DNA from: a virus
IMG/VR virus record: IMGVR_UViG_3300037063_000115
Location: 1-20,681 of that record
Reading direction: 5' to 3' (one strand)
Length of the DNA: 20,681 nt
Position numbers and translations under genes: made by a program. Of the stretch, positions 13,394 through 20,448 are shown piece after piece. The notes beneath the pieces were generated by a model. The model was given only the letters and a program-made list of their open reading frames with translations, was not told the DNA's origin and searched no databases. Position 1 is the first letter of the stretch; every line of letters begins with the position of its first letter.

Positions 13394-13894
13394 ATGGCAT
13401 ATATAAATATTATTACTGCAAGCGGGGGAAGCGTGGGATATATAACTATAGAGCACAACGGGTCAGCACTTCCTCAAGAAGCAATTCTGAATTTTGTTGG
13501 TGCGAATTTTACTGTTACTGATAATCCAGGCAATGGTAGTACAGATGTAAGCGTTTCCAGTAGTGGGGGAGCGACATGGGTTGAAGCCCCTGCATCTACT
13601 GGAATGGCTATTAATACCTATTATAATGCTAACAGTGGTAGTCTTGTTACACTTACTCTCCCATCGACAGCGGCGTTTGGTACCTCTTTCGCCGTTTCGG
13701 CTTTTGGAGCAGGTGGATTTACCATCGCACAAAATGCTGGACAGACGATTCATTTTGGTGATTTAAGCACTACTTCGGGGACAGGTGGTTCCATAAGTTC
13801 AGCACGCCAGTACGACACATTATTCTTTTTCTGCTCGGCTGCTAATACAGATTTTACTGTTACAAGTTCTATAGGCAATTTAACCATAGTGTAG
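13394..13894 (+). CDS. fibre-family member 1 (short, distinct N-terminus)
   Basis: The 166-aa protein joins a unique N-terminus (residues 1-60) to the C-terminal module shared by the next eight genes. The N-terminus contains EAILNFVGANFTVTDNPGNG, a phrase of a kind recurrent in phage tail and fibre proteins. The module runs from W62 to the end: TLTLPSTAAFG, GFTIAQNAGQTIHFGDLSTT, SGTGGSIS, then C147 in FFCSAANTDF and a terminal SSIGNLTIV. Its W-to-C distance is 85 residues, as in the next gene. An AGGAA site lies 4 nt upstream. It is probably a fibre-tip or surface-binding component, and its shorter form suggests one of the base forms of the family or a different attachment point. Confidence 0.68.
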   Translation: MAYINIITASGGSVGYITIEHNGSALPQEAILNFVGANFTVTDNPGNGSTDVSVSSSGGATWVEAPASTGMAINTYYNANSGSLVTLTLPSTAAFGTSFAVSAFGAGGFTIAQNAGQTIHFGDLSTTSGTGGSISSARQYDTLFFFCSAANTDFTVTSSIGNLTIV

Positions 13895-13900
13895 CGAGTC

Positions 13901-15634
13901 ATGACAACAACAAATACCCTAAATCTTCAGATTTTCGTGGGGGATAGTGGAAGCGGAGGCACCAGCGGTCTAGTTCCGGCGCCTCCAGCAAATAGCAATC
14001 TTGCCGGAGATTTTCTCAGTGCAGGAGGGTCATTTACTTACGTTGACCAATCCAAGAATATCAATCCGAATTTTTCTTTAGTTACTCAGGGCCCCGTTCC
14101 TTCTGGTTCTCCTGGTACAATCAAATATGAAAGTACGACCATCTTCACGTCTATCGTAACAGGCAAGACATATGCCATCGGGGTAGGATTCCTAGGGTCT
14201 CCCACTTTGACTATCTGGGATATAAGCGACCAGACTCGTCCTACAATCACTGGAACATTCGTGGCTGCTGGTGGAGGAGCCTACAATTGCACAGTTGGAG
14301 TTGTTAGTGGCGTACAATACGCCTTTGTGGGATATAATGCTGGCGCGCATTTCGTGGTCGTCAATTTGACAAATCTGGCCGCTCCTACGCAGACCAGTAC
14401 GACTGTCATCACCGGAAGTCCTGGCTCGATCTACAACGTATCATTTCTCAATGGATATGTATATTGCGCTACTCAAAGTGCAGGTTTGGTTGTTATGGAC
14501 GTAGGGGGTGGCACAGGATCTCCAACAGTTCCCGTTCAGACCTTCACCCAGGGTTCGCCTGTCAAATCCTTTGGAGTGGTCGCCATAGGCACGAATGTCT
14601 ATACAACCTATTACTCTACTTCTAGTCCTTTCACCACTAGACAAATTATATCTTGGACGCTAAGCGGAGCAGGAACTCCTGCAGTTCCTTCTCAGCTACA
14701 GAGCTTGCAAGTTACGGCAGCTGGAGAAGCACTGGGCTTGAGTATTTCAGGAAATACTGCATTTGTCACCACAGCTACTTCAGGTGCCTATAACATCAAT
14801 CTAGTTGACATTACATCTCCTTCTGCCATGACTAATTTGAGTCAGGTTAATAGCTCGAATGCGTTTGGTTCGGCATTTTACGCAGTTGGAAGCGGCAACA
14901 TCATGTACGTTCCTTCAAGCGGCAATGCCACCTATGGGGGGGCGATAGATGCTTATGATATAACGATTCGTACTTCTCCGATTCATATCTCTCAAGTTAC
15001 CACCGGAAACCCTAATTCAGGATTTGGAGGCATAGCCCTATCAGGTGGATATATTTTCTGTGCAGACTATGGAGTTCCAGCCAGTAACAATGGGTACTTT
15101 GATGTATTTACTCAACTGAACGCCACTGCTATTATCGGTGAAATGCTATCTTCTACTGCTTACTTGCAGTCATTAACTCCAAGTACAGCTTTAGTCGCTT
15201 CTTCTTCGAATGAGATCATATCATCTGTTACTACTACTACAGAATTATCATATGTACATGGAGTAACGAGCTCTATTCAAACACAAATTAATGCTTTATC
15301 TGCTAGCTCTTTTGTATGGAATGTTCAAACTACTTCTTTAGCTCTAGTAGCTAATCAAGGATATCTTGCCAATAGTGCTTCGGCTTTAACTTTTACATTG
15401 CCGACCACAGCCACAGTGGGGCAATTATTTGCTGCATCAGAGATAGGAACAGGCTCGTTTTCGATTGCTCAGAATGCTGGACAGCATATACAGTTTGGTA
15501 GTATTCAAACTACTTCTGGCACAGGTGGCTCGTTGACATCTACTAATACTGGTGATACTATTAATTTGGTTTGTTCTGTAGCTAATACTACCTTCCAGGT
15601 GGTGTCTTCTATAGGCAATTTAACGTATATTTAA
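13901..15634 (+). CDS. fibre-family member 2: beta-propeller fused to shared C-terminal module
   Basis: The 577-aa protein has four parts. There is a short N-terminus (1-65). A beta-propeller of LVIVD-like repeats follows (about 70-415), with blades such as LTIWDISDQTRPTITGTF, FVVVNLTNLAAPTQTST, GLVVMDVGG and NINLVDITSPSAMTNLSQV. A linker with STALVASSSNEIISS and TELSYVHGVTSSIQTQINAL (about 430-466) is a phrase typical of phage tail fibres and probably a trimeric coiled-coil neck. The shared module is at about 471-577 with W473, QNAGQHIQFG, C558 in VCSVANTTF and a terminal SSIGNLTYI. The propeller part uses more C-ending codons than the linker and module. It has a weak ribosome site (GCGAG). 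It is best read as a receptor-binding fibre protein; whether the propeller or the module contacts the host is unknown. Confidence 0.72.
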   Translation: MTTTNTLNLQIFVGDSGSGGTSGLVPAPPANSNLAGDFLSAGGSFTYVDQSKNINPNFSLVTQGPVPSGSPGTIKYESTTIFTSIVTGKTYAIGVGFLGSPTLTIWDISDQTRPTITGTFVAAGGGAYNCTVGVVSGVQYAFVGYNAGAHFVVVNLTNLAAPTQTSTTVITGSPGSIYNVSFLNGYVYCATQSAGLVVMDVGGGTGSPTVPVQTFTQGSPVKSFGVVAIGTNVYTTYYSTSSPFTTRQIISWTLSGAGTPAVPSQLQSLQVTAAGEALGLSISGNTAFVTTATSGAYNINLVDITSPSAMTNLSQVNSSNAFGSAFYAVGSGNIMYVPSSGNATYGGAIDAYDITIRTSPIHISQVTTGNPNSGFGGIALSGGYIFCADYGVPASNNGYFDVFTQLNATAIIGEMLSSTAYLQSLTPSTALVASSSNEIISSVTTTTELSYVHGVTSSIQTQINALSASSFVWNVQTTSLALVANQGYLANSASALTFTLPTTATVGQLFAASEIGTGSFSIAQNAGQHIQFGSIQTTSGTGGSLTSTNTGDTINLVCSVANTTFQVVSSIGNLTYI

Positions 15635-15643
15635 GGAGTAAAA

Positions 15644-16243
15644 ATGGCAACTCAAAATTCCATTAATGCTAATGCCTCCACCCCTCTAATAACCACCGAT
15701 GGCGGAACAGGATTATCCAATCCGACAGCTCATGGTATTTTAGTTGGCGAAGGTGCTAGTGCAGTAAACCCTATTGTATTAACAAATGGGCAATTATTAG
15801 TCGGTTCGACTGGAGCTGATCCTGTAGCTGCGTCTATCACTGCAGGTACGGGGATTAGTGTAACTCCTGGTGCTGGTACTATTACTATTGCTTCAACTGG
15901 TGGAGGTGGATTTACATGGAATAATGTTACTGTAAATGCTCCTGTAACAATGGTAGCGGCGCATGGTTATATACAAAATAGTGCAGGAACTAATCTAGAT
16001 TTCATTTTACCTTCCACTTCGGCAGTAGGAGATGTAGTGGCAGTGGCGGATGGTGGTCTTGGATTCCAGATTACGCAGGCAGCGGGTCAATATATAGAAT
16101 TTGGCAATGTTACTACTACGGTTGGCACTGGCGGTTCCATAACTTCTATTAGTGGGCAAAATTGCGCTATACAATTGCTTTGTATTCAGGCCAATATAGC
16201 ATGGGTCGTTATAAGTTCAGTCAGTAATTTCACAGTAGTATAA
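15644..16243 (+). CDS. fibre-family paralogue A (first full-length array member)
   Basis: The 199-aa protein has the two-module plan of the array. The N-module (1-88) carries NSINANASTPL, DGGTGLSNPTAHGILVGEG, NGQLLVGSTGADPVAASITAG and a GTITIAST strand. A Gly hinge leads to W92, then the C-module with FILPSTSAVGDVV, QAAGQYIEFGNVTT, TVGTGGSI, C180 in LLCIQANIAW and an ending SSVSNFTVV. The GGTG...GQLLIG...LTAG pattern recurs in phage tail-fibre shafts. It has the strongest ribosome site of the array, AAGGAG overlapping the upstream stop. Likely a trimeric fibre segment or tip; the receptor is unknown. Confidence 0.72.
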   Translation: MATQNSINANASTPLITTDGGTGLSNPTAHGILVGEGASAVNPIVLTNGQLLVGSTGADPVAASITAGTGISVTPGAGTITIASTGGGGFTWNNVTVNAPVTMVAAHGYIQNSAGTNLDFILPSTSAVGDVVAVADGGLGFQITQAAGQYIEFGNVTTTVGTGGSITSISGQNCAIQLLCIQANIAWVVISSVSNFTVV

Positions 16244-16256
16244 GGAGCAATTAATA

Positions 16257-16847
16257 ATGACAATTCAAAATTCAATAAATGCTAATTCAGTTACACCTTT
16301 ATCAGTACTCGATGGTGGTACAGGACTTAGTAACCCGACTAATCACGGCATTCTAATTTCAGAAGGTACAAGTGCGTTTAATCCAATAGTTTTATCCGCT
16401 GGCCAAGTATTGATCGGTACGACGGGAGCAGATCCTACTGCTGCTACATTGACAGCAGGAACTGGTATAAATATTACAAGTGGTTCGGGTTCTATCACTA
16501 TTGCTAGTGTTGCTACTGACACTTGGACGAATGTAACTACTACTACACAAACTATGGTTGCTGGCGGAGCTTATACCGCAAGTAATGCTGGTTTAGTGAC
16601 TCTTACACTACCTACAACAGCAGCTTATGGTACAATTATGGAAGTTGCTACAGGAACTACTTCAGGAGGATGGAAAATTGCACAAAATGCATCGCAATCT
16701 ATTCAATTCGGCTCAGTTGCAACTACAACAGGCACAGGAGGTTCTTTACAATTTACGGCACTGGGAGATTCTGTTAAACTTCTTTGTACAGTAGCAAATA
16801 CAACTTTCCAAGTTCTTAGTGCTGTTGGGAATATAACTTACGTATAA
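16257..16847 (+). CDS. fibre-family paralogue B
   Basis: The 196-aa protein has the N-module DGGTGLSNPTNHGILISEG, AGQVLIGTTGADPTAATLTAG and a GSITIAS strand. W90 opens the C-module, which has LTLPTTAAYGTIMEV, GGWKIAQNASQSIQFG, TTGTGGSLQ, C177 in LLCTVANTTF and an ending SAVGNITYV. AAGGAG lies 9 nt upstream. A 36-bp stretch in the C-module coding region is 35/36 identical to the next gene although flanking sequence differs more, and the NAGLVTLTLPTTAAYGT block is closest to the second gene downstream. These patterns suggest segmental exchange among the copies. Confidence 0.72.
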   Translation: MTIQNSINANSVTPLSVLDGGTGLSNPTNHGILISEGTSAFNPIVLSAGQVLIGTTGADPTAATLTAGTGINITSGSGSITIASVATDTWTNVTTTTQTMVAGGAYTASNAGLVTLTLPTTAAYGTIMEVATGTTSGGWKIAQNASQSIQFGSVATTTGTGGSLQFTALGDSVKLLCTVANTTFQVLSAVGNITYV

Positions 16848-16858
16848 GAAAATATACC

Positions 16859-17452
16859 ATGGCCACTAATAATACTCTTAATATTAGGCCTACCACTGCT
16901 CCTCTTCCTGTCTTAAGAGGCGGAACAGGCGCAGCTACTCTAACGGCTCATGGTGTTATACAAGGAGCTGGTTCTGGTTTTCTTACATCAACAGCTATGG
17001 GTGCTGGTACATTATTAGTGGGAACTACTAATACACCAGCAGCTGTTGCATTGACAGCTAGTGGAACCGCCGGTAATACTGTATCTGTTACTTCTGCATC
17101 TGGTTCAATAACTATCAATAATGCTTTATATTGGTTAGATGTAACTGCTACTACACACACTATGCTTGCCTATGGTGCTTATACAGCTAGCAATGCTGGA
17201 GTAGTAACATTTACTTTACCTACTTCAGTTTATGGAATTACAATAGAAGTAACTACAGGAACTACCTCAGGAGGATGGAAAATTGCACAATTGTCAGGTC
17301 AATCGATACGTCATGGTAATGTAATCACTACTACTGGAACGGGAGGGTCGTTATCTTCTACCGCTCAAGGTAACTCAGTTAAGCTTGTCTGCCTTCAAAG
17401 TGGAGCAGGATGGCAAGTGATAAGTTCAATGGGCAATTTAACAAAAGTATAA
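16859..17452 (+). CDS. fibre-family paralogue C (divergent N-module)
   Basis: The 197-aa protein has the most divergent N-module among the seven full-length paralogues: LRGGTGAATLTAHGVIQGAG, then GAGTLLVGTTNTPAAVALTA, lacking the GQxLIGTTxxDP form of the others. The C-module is standard from W92: FTLPTSVYGITIEV, GGWKIAQLSGQSIRHG, TTGTGGSLSS, C178 in LVCLQSGAGW and an ending SSMGNLTKV. The usual CxxANT becomes CLQSGAGW. It has no good ribosome site (AAGAAAATATACC precedes the ATG), so expression may depend on coupling or be low. The contrast between an unusual N-module and a C-module sharing DNA with the previous gene points to mosaic origin. Confidence 0.7.
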   Translation: MATNNTLNIRPTTAPLPVLRGGTGAATLTAHGVIQGAGSGFLTSTAMGAGTLLVGTTNTPAAVALTASGTAGNTVSVTSASGSITINNALYWLDVTATTHTMLAYGAYTASNAGVVTFTLPTSVYGITIEVTTGTTSGGWKIAQLSGQSIRHGNVITTTGTGGSLSSTAQGNSVKLVCLQSGAGWQVISSMGNLTKV

Positions 17453-17463
17453 ATGGGTAAATA

Positions 17464-18060
17464 ATGACAACAAATAATTCAATAGATGCTAATTCGACTA
17501 CTCCACTTTCAACTACTAATGGCGGCACTGGTGTTTCTGCTCCAACAGCCCATGGGGTATTGATTGGAGAAGGCGCCTCAGCGATTCATCCTATCGTTTT
17601 AACTGCGGGTCAGGTTTTAATAGGGACAACGGCTAGTGATCCAGTGGGGGCTACATTAACCGCTGGAACTAACGTTACAATTACTAGTGTAAGTGGTTCA
17701 ATTACAATTAATGCAAGTGGAGGGACTAGTTTTACCTGGAATGATGTCACAGGAACTACTCAAACAGCTGCTGTAAATAATGGTTATACCGCAAGTAATG
17801 CTGGCGTAGTAACTATTACATTACCAACCACTGCCGCTTATGGTACAACCATTGAGGTAGGTACAGGTAGCACTGCAGGCGGCTGGGTAGTTGCTCAGAA
17901 TGCGTCTCAAAATATTATATTGGGCAATACTACTTCGACAACAGGAACTGGTGGATCATTAGCTAGCACTTTACAAGGCGATATGGTAGAATTATTATGT
18001 ATAGTTGCAGATACAACTTGGCAGGTACGAAATTGCGTTGGAAATTTAACAGTAACATAA
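17464..18060 (+). CDS. fibre-family paralogue D
   Basis: The 198-aa protein has the N-module NGGTGVSAPTAHGVLIGEG, AGQVLIGTTASDPVGATLTAG and a GSITINAS strand. W92 opens the C-module with ITLPTTAAYGTTIEV, GGWVVAQNASQNIILG, TTGTGGSLAS, C179 in LLCIVADTTW and an ending VGNLTVT. Upstream only GGGT is visible, and the ATG at 17453 between the two genes opens a 3-codon frame that ends in TAA overlapping the real start. That arrangement could support reinitiation. It is the last member with the TGTGGSL form of the C-module. Confidence 0.71.
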   Translation: MTTNNSIDANSTTPLSTTNGGTGVSAPTAHGVLIGEGASAIHPIVLTAGQVLIGTTASDPVGATLTAGTNVTITSVSGSITINASGGTSFTWNDVTGTTQTAAVNNGYTASNAGVVTITLPTTAAYGTTIEVGTGSTAGGWVVAQNASQNIILGNTTSTTGTGGSLASTLQGDMVELLCIVADTTWQVRNCVGNLTVT

Positions 18061-18069
18061 TGGGTATAA

Positions 18070-18684
18070 ATGTCTGTATTAAATAATTCCCTAAATGCTA
18101 ATAGTTCTACGCCGTTATCTACGGTAGAAGGCGGTTCGGGAGTATCCAATCCTACCGCTCATGGTATTGCGATTGGTGAGGGCTCAGGTGCCATTAATTC
18201 TATTGTTCTAGGGGCTGGGCAACTCCTGATAGGTAATACGTCAGGGGATCCCTCGCCTACCACTTTAACCGCTGGATCCAATATTACTATAACACCCACT
18301 TCTGGCGCTATTACAATAGCTTCTTCAGGTGGTGGGTCCAGTTTCACTTGGACGTCTGTTGTAACATCAACCGTCAATATGACAAATAATACTGGATATG
18401 TAATAAATTATACTGGTGGAAATTCTGTAACGTTTACTTTACCGACCACATCTAATGTTGGTGATACTATTAGCGTAGATTGTAATGAACTCGTTAATTC
18501 ATCGATGAATTGGACTATATTACAAAATTCTGGACAGGTATTTAATAATGGGCCGCAAAATTCTACAGTAACTACCGGAACTTTGTATAGTGGACAAGCA
18601 TGTTCAGATGTCACTTTCGTTTGTATAGTTGCTGATACAGTATATTCTGTAATATACGGTACTGGCACTATTTTGAAAACTTAA
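18070..18684 (+). CDS. fibre-family paralogue E (second C-module subtype)
   Basis: The 204-aa protein has the N-module EGGSGVSNPTAHGIAIGEG, AGQLLIGNTSGDPSPTTLTAG and a GAITIASS strand. W94 opens a divergent C-module: FTLPTTSNVGDTISV, NWTILQNSGQVFNNG, then TVTTGTLYSG in place of TGTGGSL, C185 in FVCIVADTVY and an ending YGTGTILKT. An additional cysteine is present in GQACSD. The W-to-C distance is 91, the longest in the family. Only GGGT precedes the start. The changed segment lies in the region between the GQ motif and the conserved Cys, where loop variation would be expected if that face contacts a ligand. Confidence 0.7.
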   Translation: MSVLNNSLNANSSTPLSTVEGGSGVSNPTAHGIAIGEGSGAINSIVLGAGQLLIGNTSGDPSPTTLTAGSNITITPTSGAITIASSGGGSSFTWTSVVTSTVNMTNNTGYVINYTGGNSVTFTLPTTSNVGDTISVDCNELVNSSMNWTILQNSGQVFNNGPQNSTVTTGTLYSGQACSDVTFVCIVADTVYSVIYGTGTILKT

Positions 18685-18696
18685 TAGGGAAATTTA

Positions 18697-19305
18697 ATGT
18701 CTGAATTGAATAATACTATCAATGCAAACAATACTACTCCATTGCCTGTCAATGCAGGTGGATTTGGCGTTAGCAGCCCTACAGCTAATGCTGTTTTGAT
18801 TTCTGAAGGATCAAGTGCATTTAGTTCTATAGCATTGAGCACAGGCCAAGTTTTAATTGGCACTACTTCAGGAGATCCCTTAGCAGCTACTTTAACTGCT
18901 GGTACAAATATTTCTATAACTAATGGCTCTGGTTCTATTACTATAGCTTCCACCGGTGGCGGCGGAAGTCTTACATGGAATTCTGTAACTGGTTCAACTC
19001 AAACTTTAGTTGCTAATAATGCATATGTTCAAAATTCGAGTAGTAATTTAGTTACTTATACGTTGCCCACAACAGCAAATATTGGAGATACTATAATCGT
19101 TACAGCTAATTATTTTAATAATAATTCTGGAGCATGGCAAATTAATGTTAATTCGGGGCAACATATTACTTACGTTGCTACTCAAACTACTAGTAGTGGA
19201 TATTTAGCTGGTTCAACAGGGGCGACAGTAACATTAGTTTGTGTTGTTGCTAATACAACATTTACGGTTATTAGTTTTTATGGGACGAGCGTTACAACTC
19301 ATTAA
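18697..19305 (+). CDS. fibre-family paralogue F (second C-module subtype)
   Basis: The 202-aa protein has the N-module AGGFGVSSPTANAVLISEG, where GGFG replaces GGTG and TANA replaces TAHG, followed by TGQVLIGTTSGDPLAATLTAG and a GSITIAST strand. W94 opens the C-module with YTLPTTANIGDTIIV, AWQINVNSGQHITYV, TTSSGYLAGS, C182 in LVCVVANTTF and an ending FYGTSVTTH. The GYL form groups it with the next gene. A short AGGGAAA lies 8 nt before the start. The role is as for the other paralogues, and the receptor is unknown. Confidence 0.7.
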   Translation: MSELNNTINANNTTPLPVNAGGFGVSSPTANAVLISEGSSAFSSIALSTGQVLIGTTSGDPLAATLTAGTNISITNGSGSITIASTGGGGSLTWNSVTGSTQTLVANNAYVQNSSSNLVTYTLPTTANIGDTIIVTANYFNNNSGAWQINVNSGQHITYVATQTTSSGYLAGSTGATVTLVCVVANTTFTVISFYGTSVTTH

Positions 19306-19322
19306 TATAAAAGAAAGATTAT

Positions 19323-19937
19323 ATGTCAATATTAAACAATTCGATTAATGCTAATAGTAACACGCCGTTGTCTCCTACAGAGGGTGGTACGGGACTGAAC
19401 TCATCTAGTGCTACCGCTCATGGTATACTAATCACCGAAGGTTCTAGTGCATTTAATCCCATTGTTCTAACTGCTGGAGAAATTCTAATTGGTACTACTT
19501 CAGGAGACCCTATAGCAACAACTTTAACTGCTGGTACTAATGTAACTATTACAAGCATATCGGGAGCAATCACTATTAATGCTAGTGGGGGTGGTGGATC
19601 AACTTTTACTTGGAATACGGTTTCATCTTCGCCCATAACAATGGTATCTAATAATGGTTATGTGAATTTATCTTCTATTTATTTCTTCTTGCCGACCACA
19701 GCTAGTGTAGGAGATATTTTTATTATTACATCTAATGCTAATGCAACTACTATTTCTAATGGAAGGATAGAGACTAATTCTGGTCAATTTATTACATTTA
19801 ATACTCAAACTACCTCGATAGGAGGTTATTTACAACTTTCCACCTCGACAACTTGTAGTGGTGTGACCCTTGTGTGCTTAGCTACTAATACTCTATTTGG
19901 GGTGGTTAATTTTATTGGGGCCATATCAATACATTAA
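19323..19937 (+). CDS. fibre-family paralogue G (last array member)
   Basis: The 204-aa protein has the N-module EGGTGLNSSSATAHGILITEG, with a short insertion before TAHG, then AGEILIGTTSGDPIATTLTAG and a GAITINAS strand. W97 opens the C-module: FFLPTTASVGDIFII, GRIETNSGQFITFN, TTSIGGYLQ, C185 in LVCLATNTLF and an ending FIGAISIH. An extra cysteine appears in TTCSG. The ribosome site is poor (AAAGAAAG). It has the longest intergenic gap before it in the array (17 nt), and an 85-base gap with a probable promoter follows, so this gene closes the array. Confidence 0.7.
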   Translation: MSILNNSINANSNTPLSPTEGGTGLNSSSATAHGILITEGSSAFNPIVLTAGEILIGTTSGDPIATTLTAGTNVTITSISGAITINASGGGGSTFTWNTVSSSPITMVSNNGYVNLSSIYFFLPTTASVGDIFIITSNANATTISNGRIETNSGQFITFNTQTTSIGGYLQLSTSTTCSGVTLVCLATNTLFGVVNFIGAISIH

Positions 19938-19963
19938 ATTGAAAGTTTACGCGTAATAATGGA

Positions 19964-19991
19964 TTTACATTTATTTGATATAATATATACT
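19964..19991 (+). promoter_or_regulatory. probable promoter before the small-protein cluster
   Basis: TTTACA (19964-19969) and TATACT (19986-19991) are 16 nt apart, and a perfect TATAAT also sits at 19979-19984 in the same AT-rich stretch. Transcription would start near 19998 and leave about 25 nt before the ATG of the next gene, including its AAGGAA ribosome site. The 85-base gap is the second longest in the window, which supports a separate unit. No clear terminator is seen for the preceding array. Confidence 0.45.
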
Positions 19992-20022
19992 GTTATTAAC
20001 TTTATTTATAAGGAATAAAAAA

Positions 20023-20277
20023 ATGGCTAAAAGAGAAAAAAAATACTCAAAAGAAGAAGTAACTTCTAAGGAATATGGTTCCAGGATGGCAGGTTGTTTC
20101 GGTCGTGAAGCATCTATGGGCATCCCTTCTTATGATAGTGAACCAGAAAAAGCTGGTTTAGTTCCATTAAAGAACCGTTTCAGCGCTCAGCACGATGTGA
20201 GTCAAGATGAGGCTATGCGCGTTGTAAGAGGCCGTGGAACTTCTGCTATGACCGAAAAGATGAATGATACTGATTAA
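20023..20277 (+). CDS. small charged hypothetical protein
   Basis: The 84-aa protein is Lys/Glu/Arg-rich with a basic start (MAKREKKYSKEEV) and an SQDEAMRVVRGRG segment near the end. There is no TM segment, signal peptide or recognised domain; one Cys and a few Gly/Pro suggest limited structure. AAGGAA lies 7 nt upstream of the ATG and a probable promoter precedes it. It leads a run of three small, charged genes. A nucleic-acid- or portal-associated role is possible, but nothing in the sequence decides it. Confidence 0.65.
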   Translation: MAKREKKYSKEEVTSKEYGSRMAGCFGREASMGIPSYDSEPEKAGLVPLKNRFSAQHDVSQDEAMRVVRGRGTSAMTEKMNDTD

Positions 20278-20289
20278 TCGAGGTTAGTC

Positions 20290-20448
20290 ATGCCCCTGAA
20301 GAAAGGAACCAGCAAGAAAACTTTGTCTGAGAATATCCGTACTGAACGTAAAGCTGGTAAACCAGAAAAACAGGCTGTTGCTATTGCTTTTAATGTTAAA
20401 CGCGAAGCAGAACTTGCTAAAGAGCGTCGTAAGGATAAAAAGAAATGA
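20290..20448 (+). CDS. small basic protein of a recurrent phage type
   Basis: The 52-aa, very basic protein has a start [19 protein letters not shown], then [12 protein letters not shown] and a Lys/Arg-rich tail. This arrangement (SENIRTE followed by GK-x-KQAVAIA) is one I recognise as recurrent in small phage proteins of unknown function. GAGG lies near the start, and its TGA overlaps the next ATG (ATGA), giving translational coupling. A role in DNA or RNA binding is suggested only by charge. Confidence 0.72.
   Translation: MPLKKGTSKKTLSENIRTERKAGKPEKQAVAIAFNVKREAELAKERRKDKKK

Larger units (their letters stand above)
15644..19937 (+). repeat. tandem array of seven diverged paralogous genes
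   Basis: Seven consecutive genes of 196-204 codons repeat the same two-module protein at a period of about 600-630 bp, separated by only 9-17 nt. All share the N-terminal GGTG...GQxLIG...LTAG...ITI order, a Trp at 90-97 and a Cys 86-91 residues later. Protein similarity is obvious but DNA has drifted, with local patches of near-identity. Two upstream genes (13394-15634) share only the C-terminal module, making nine module copies in total. Confidence 0.85.

Noticed and set aside
15644-19937. CRISPR-like or simple tandem DNA repeat
   Set aside because: The period is about 600 bp, each unit is a full open reading frame, and the repeats are diverged paralogues, not short identical repeats with spacers.
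13394-19937. Diversity-generating retroelement with the array as variable regions
   Set aside because: No reverse transcriptase gene and no template/variable repeat pair with adenine-specific changes is visible in the window. The differences are spread over all bases.
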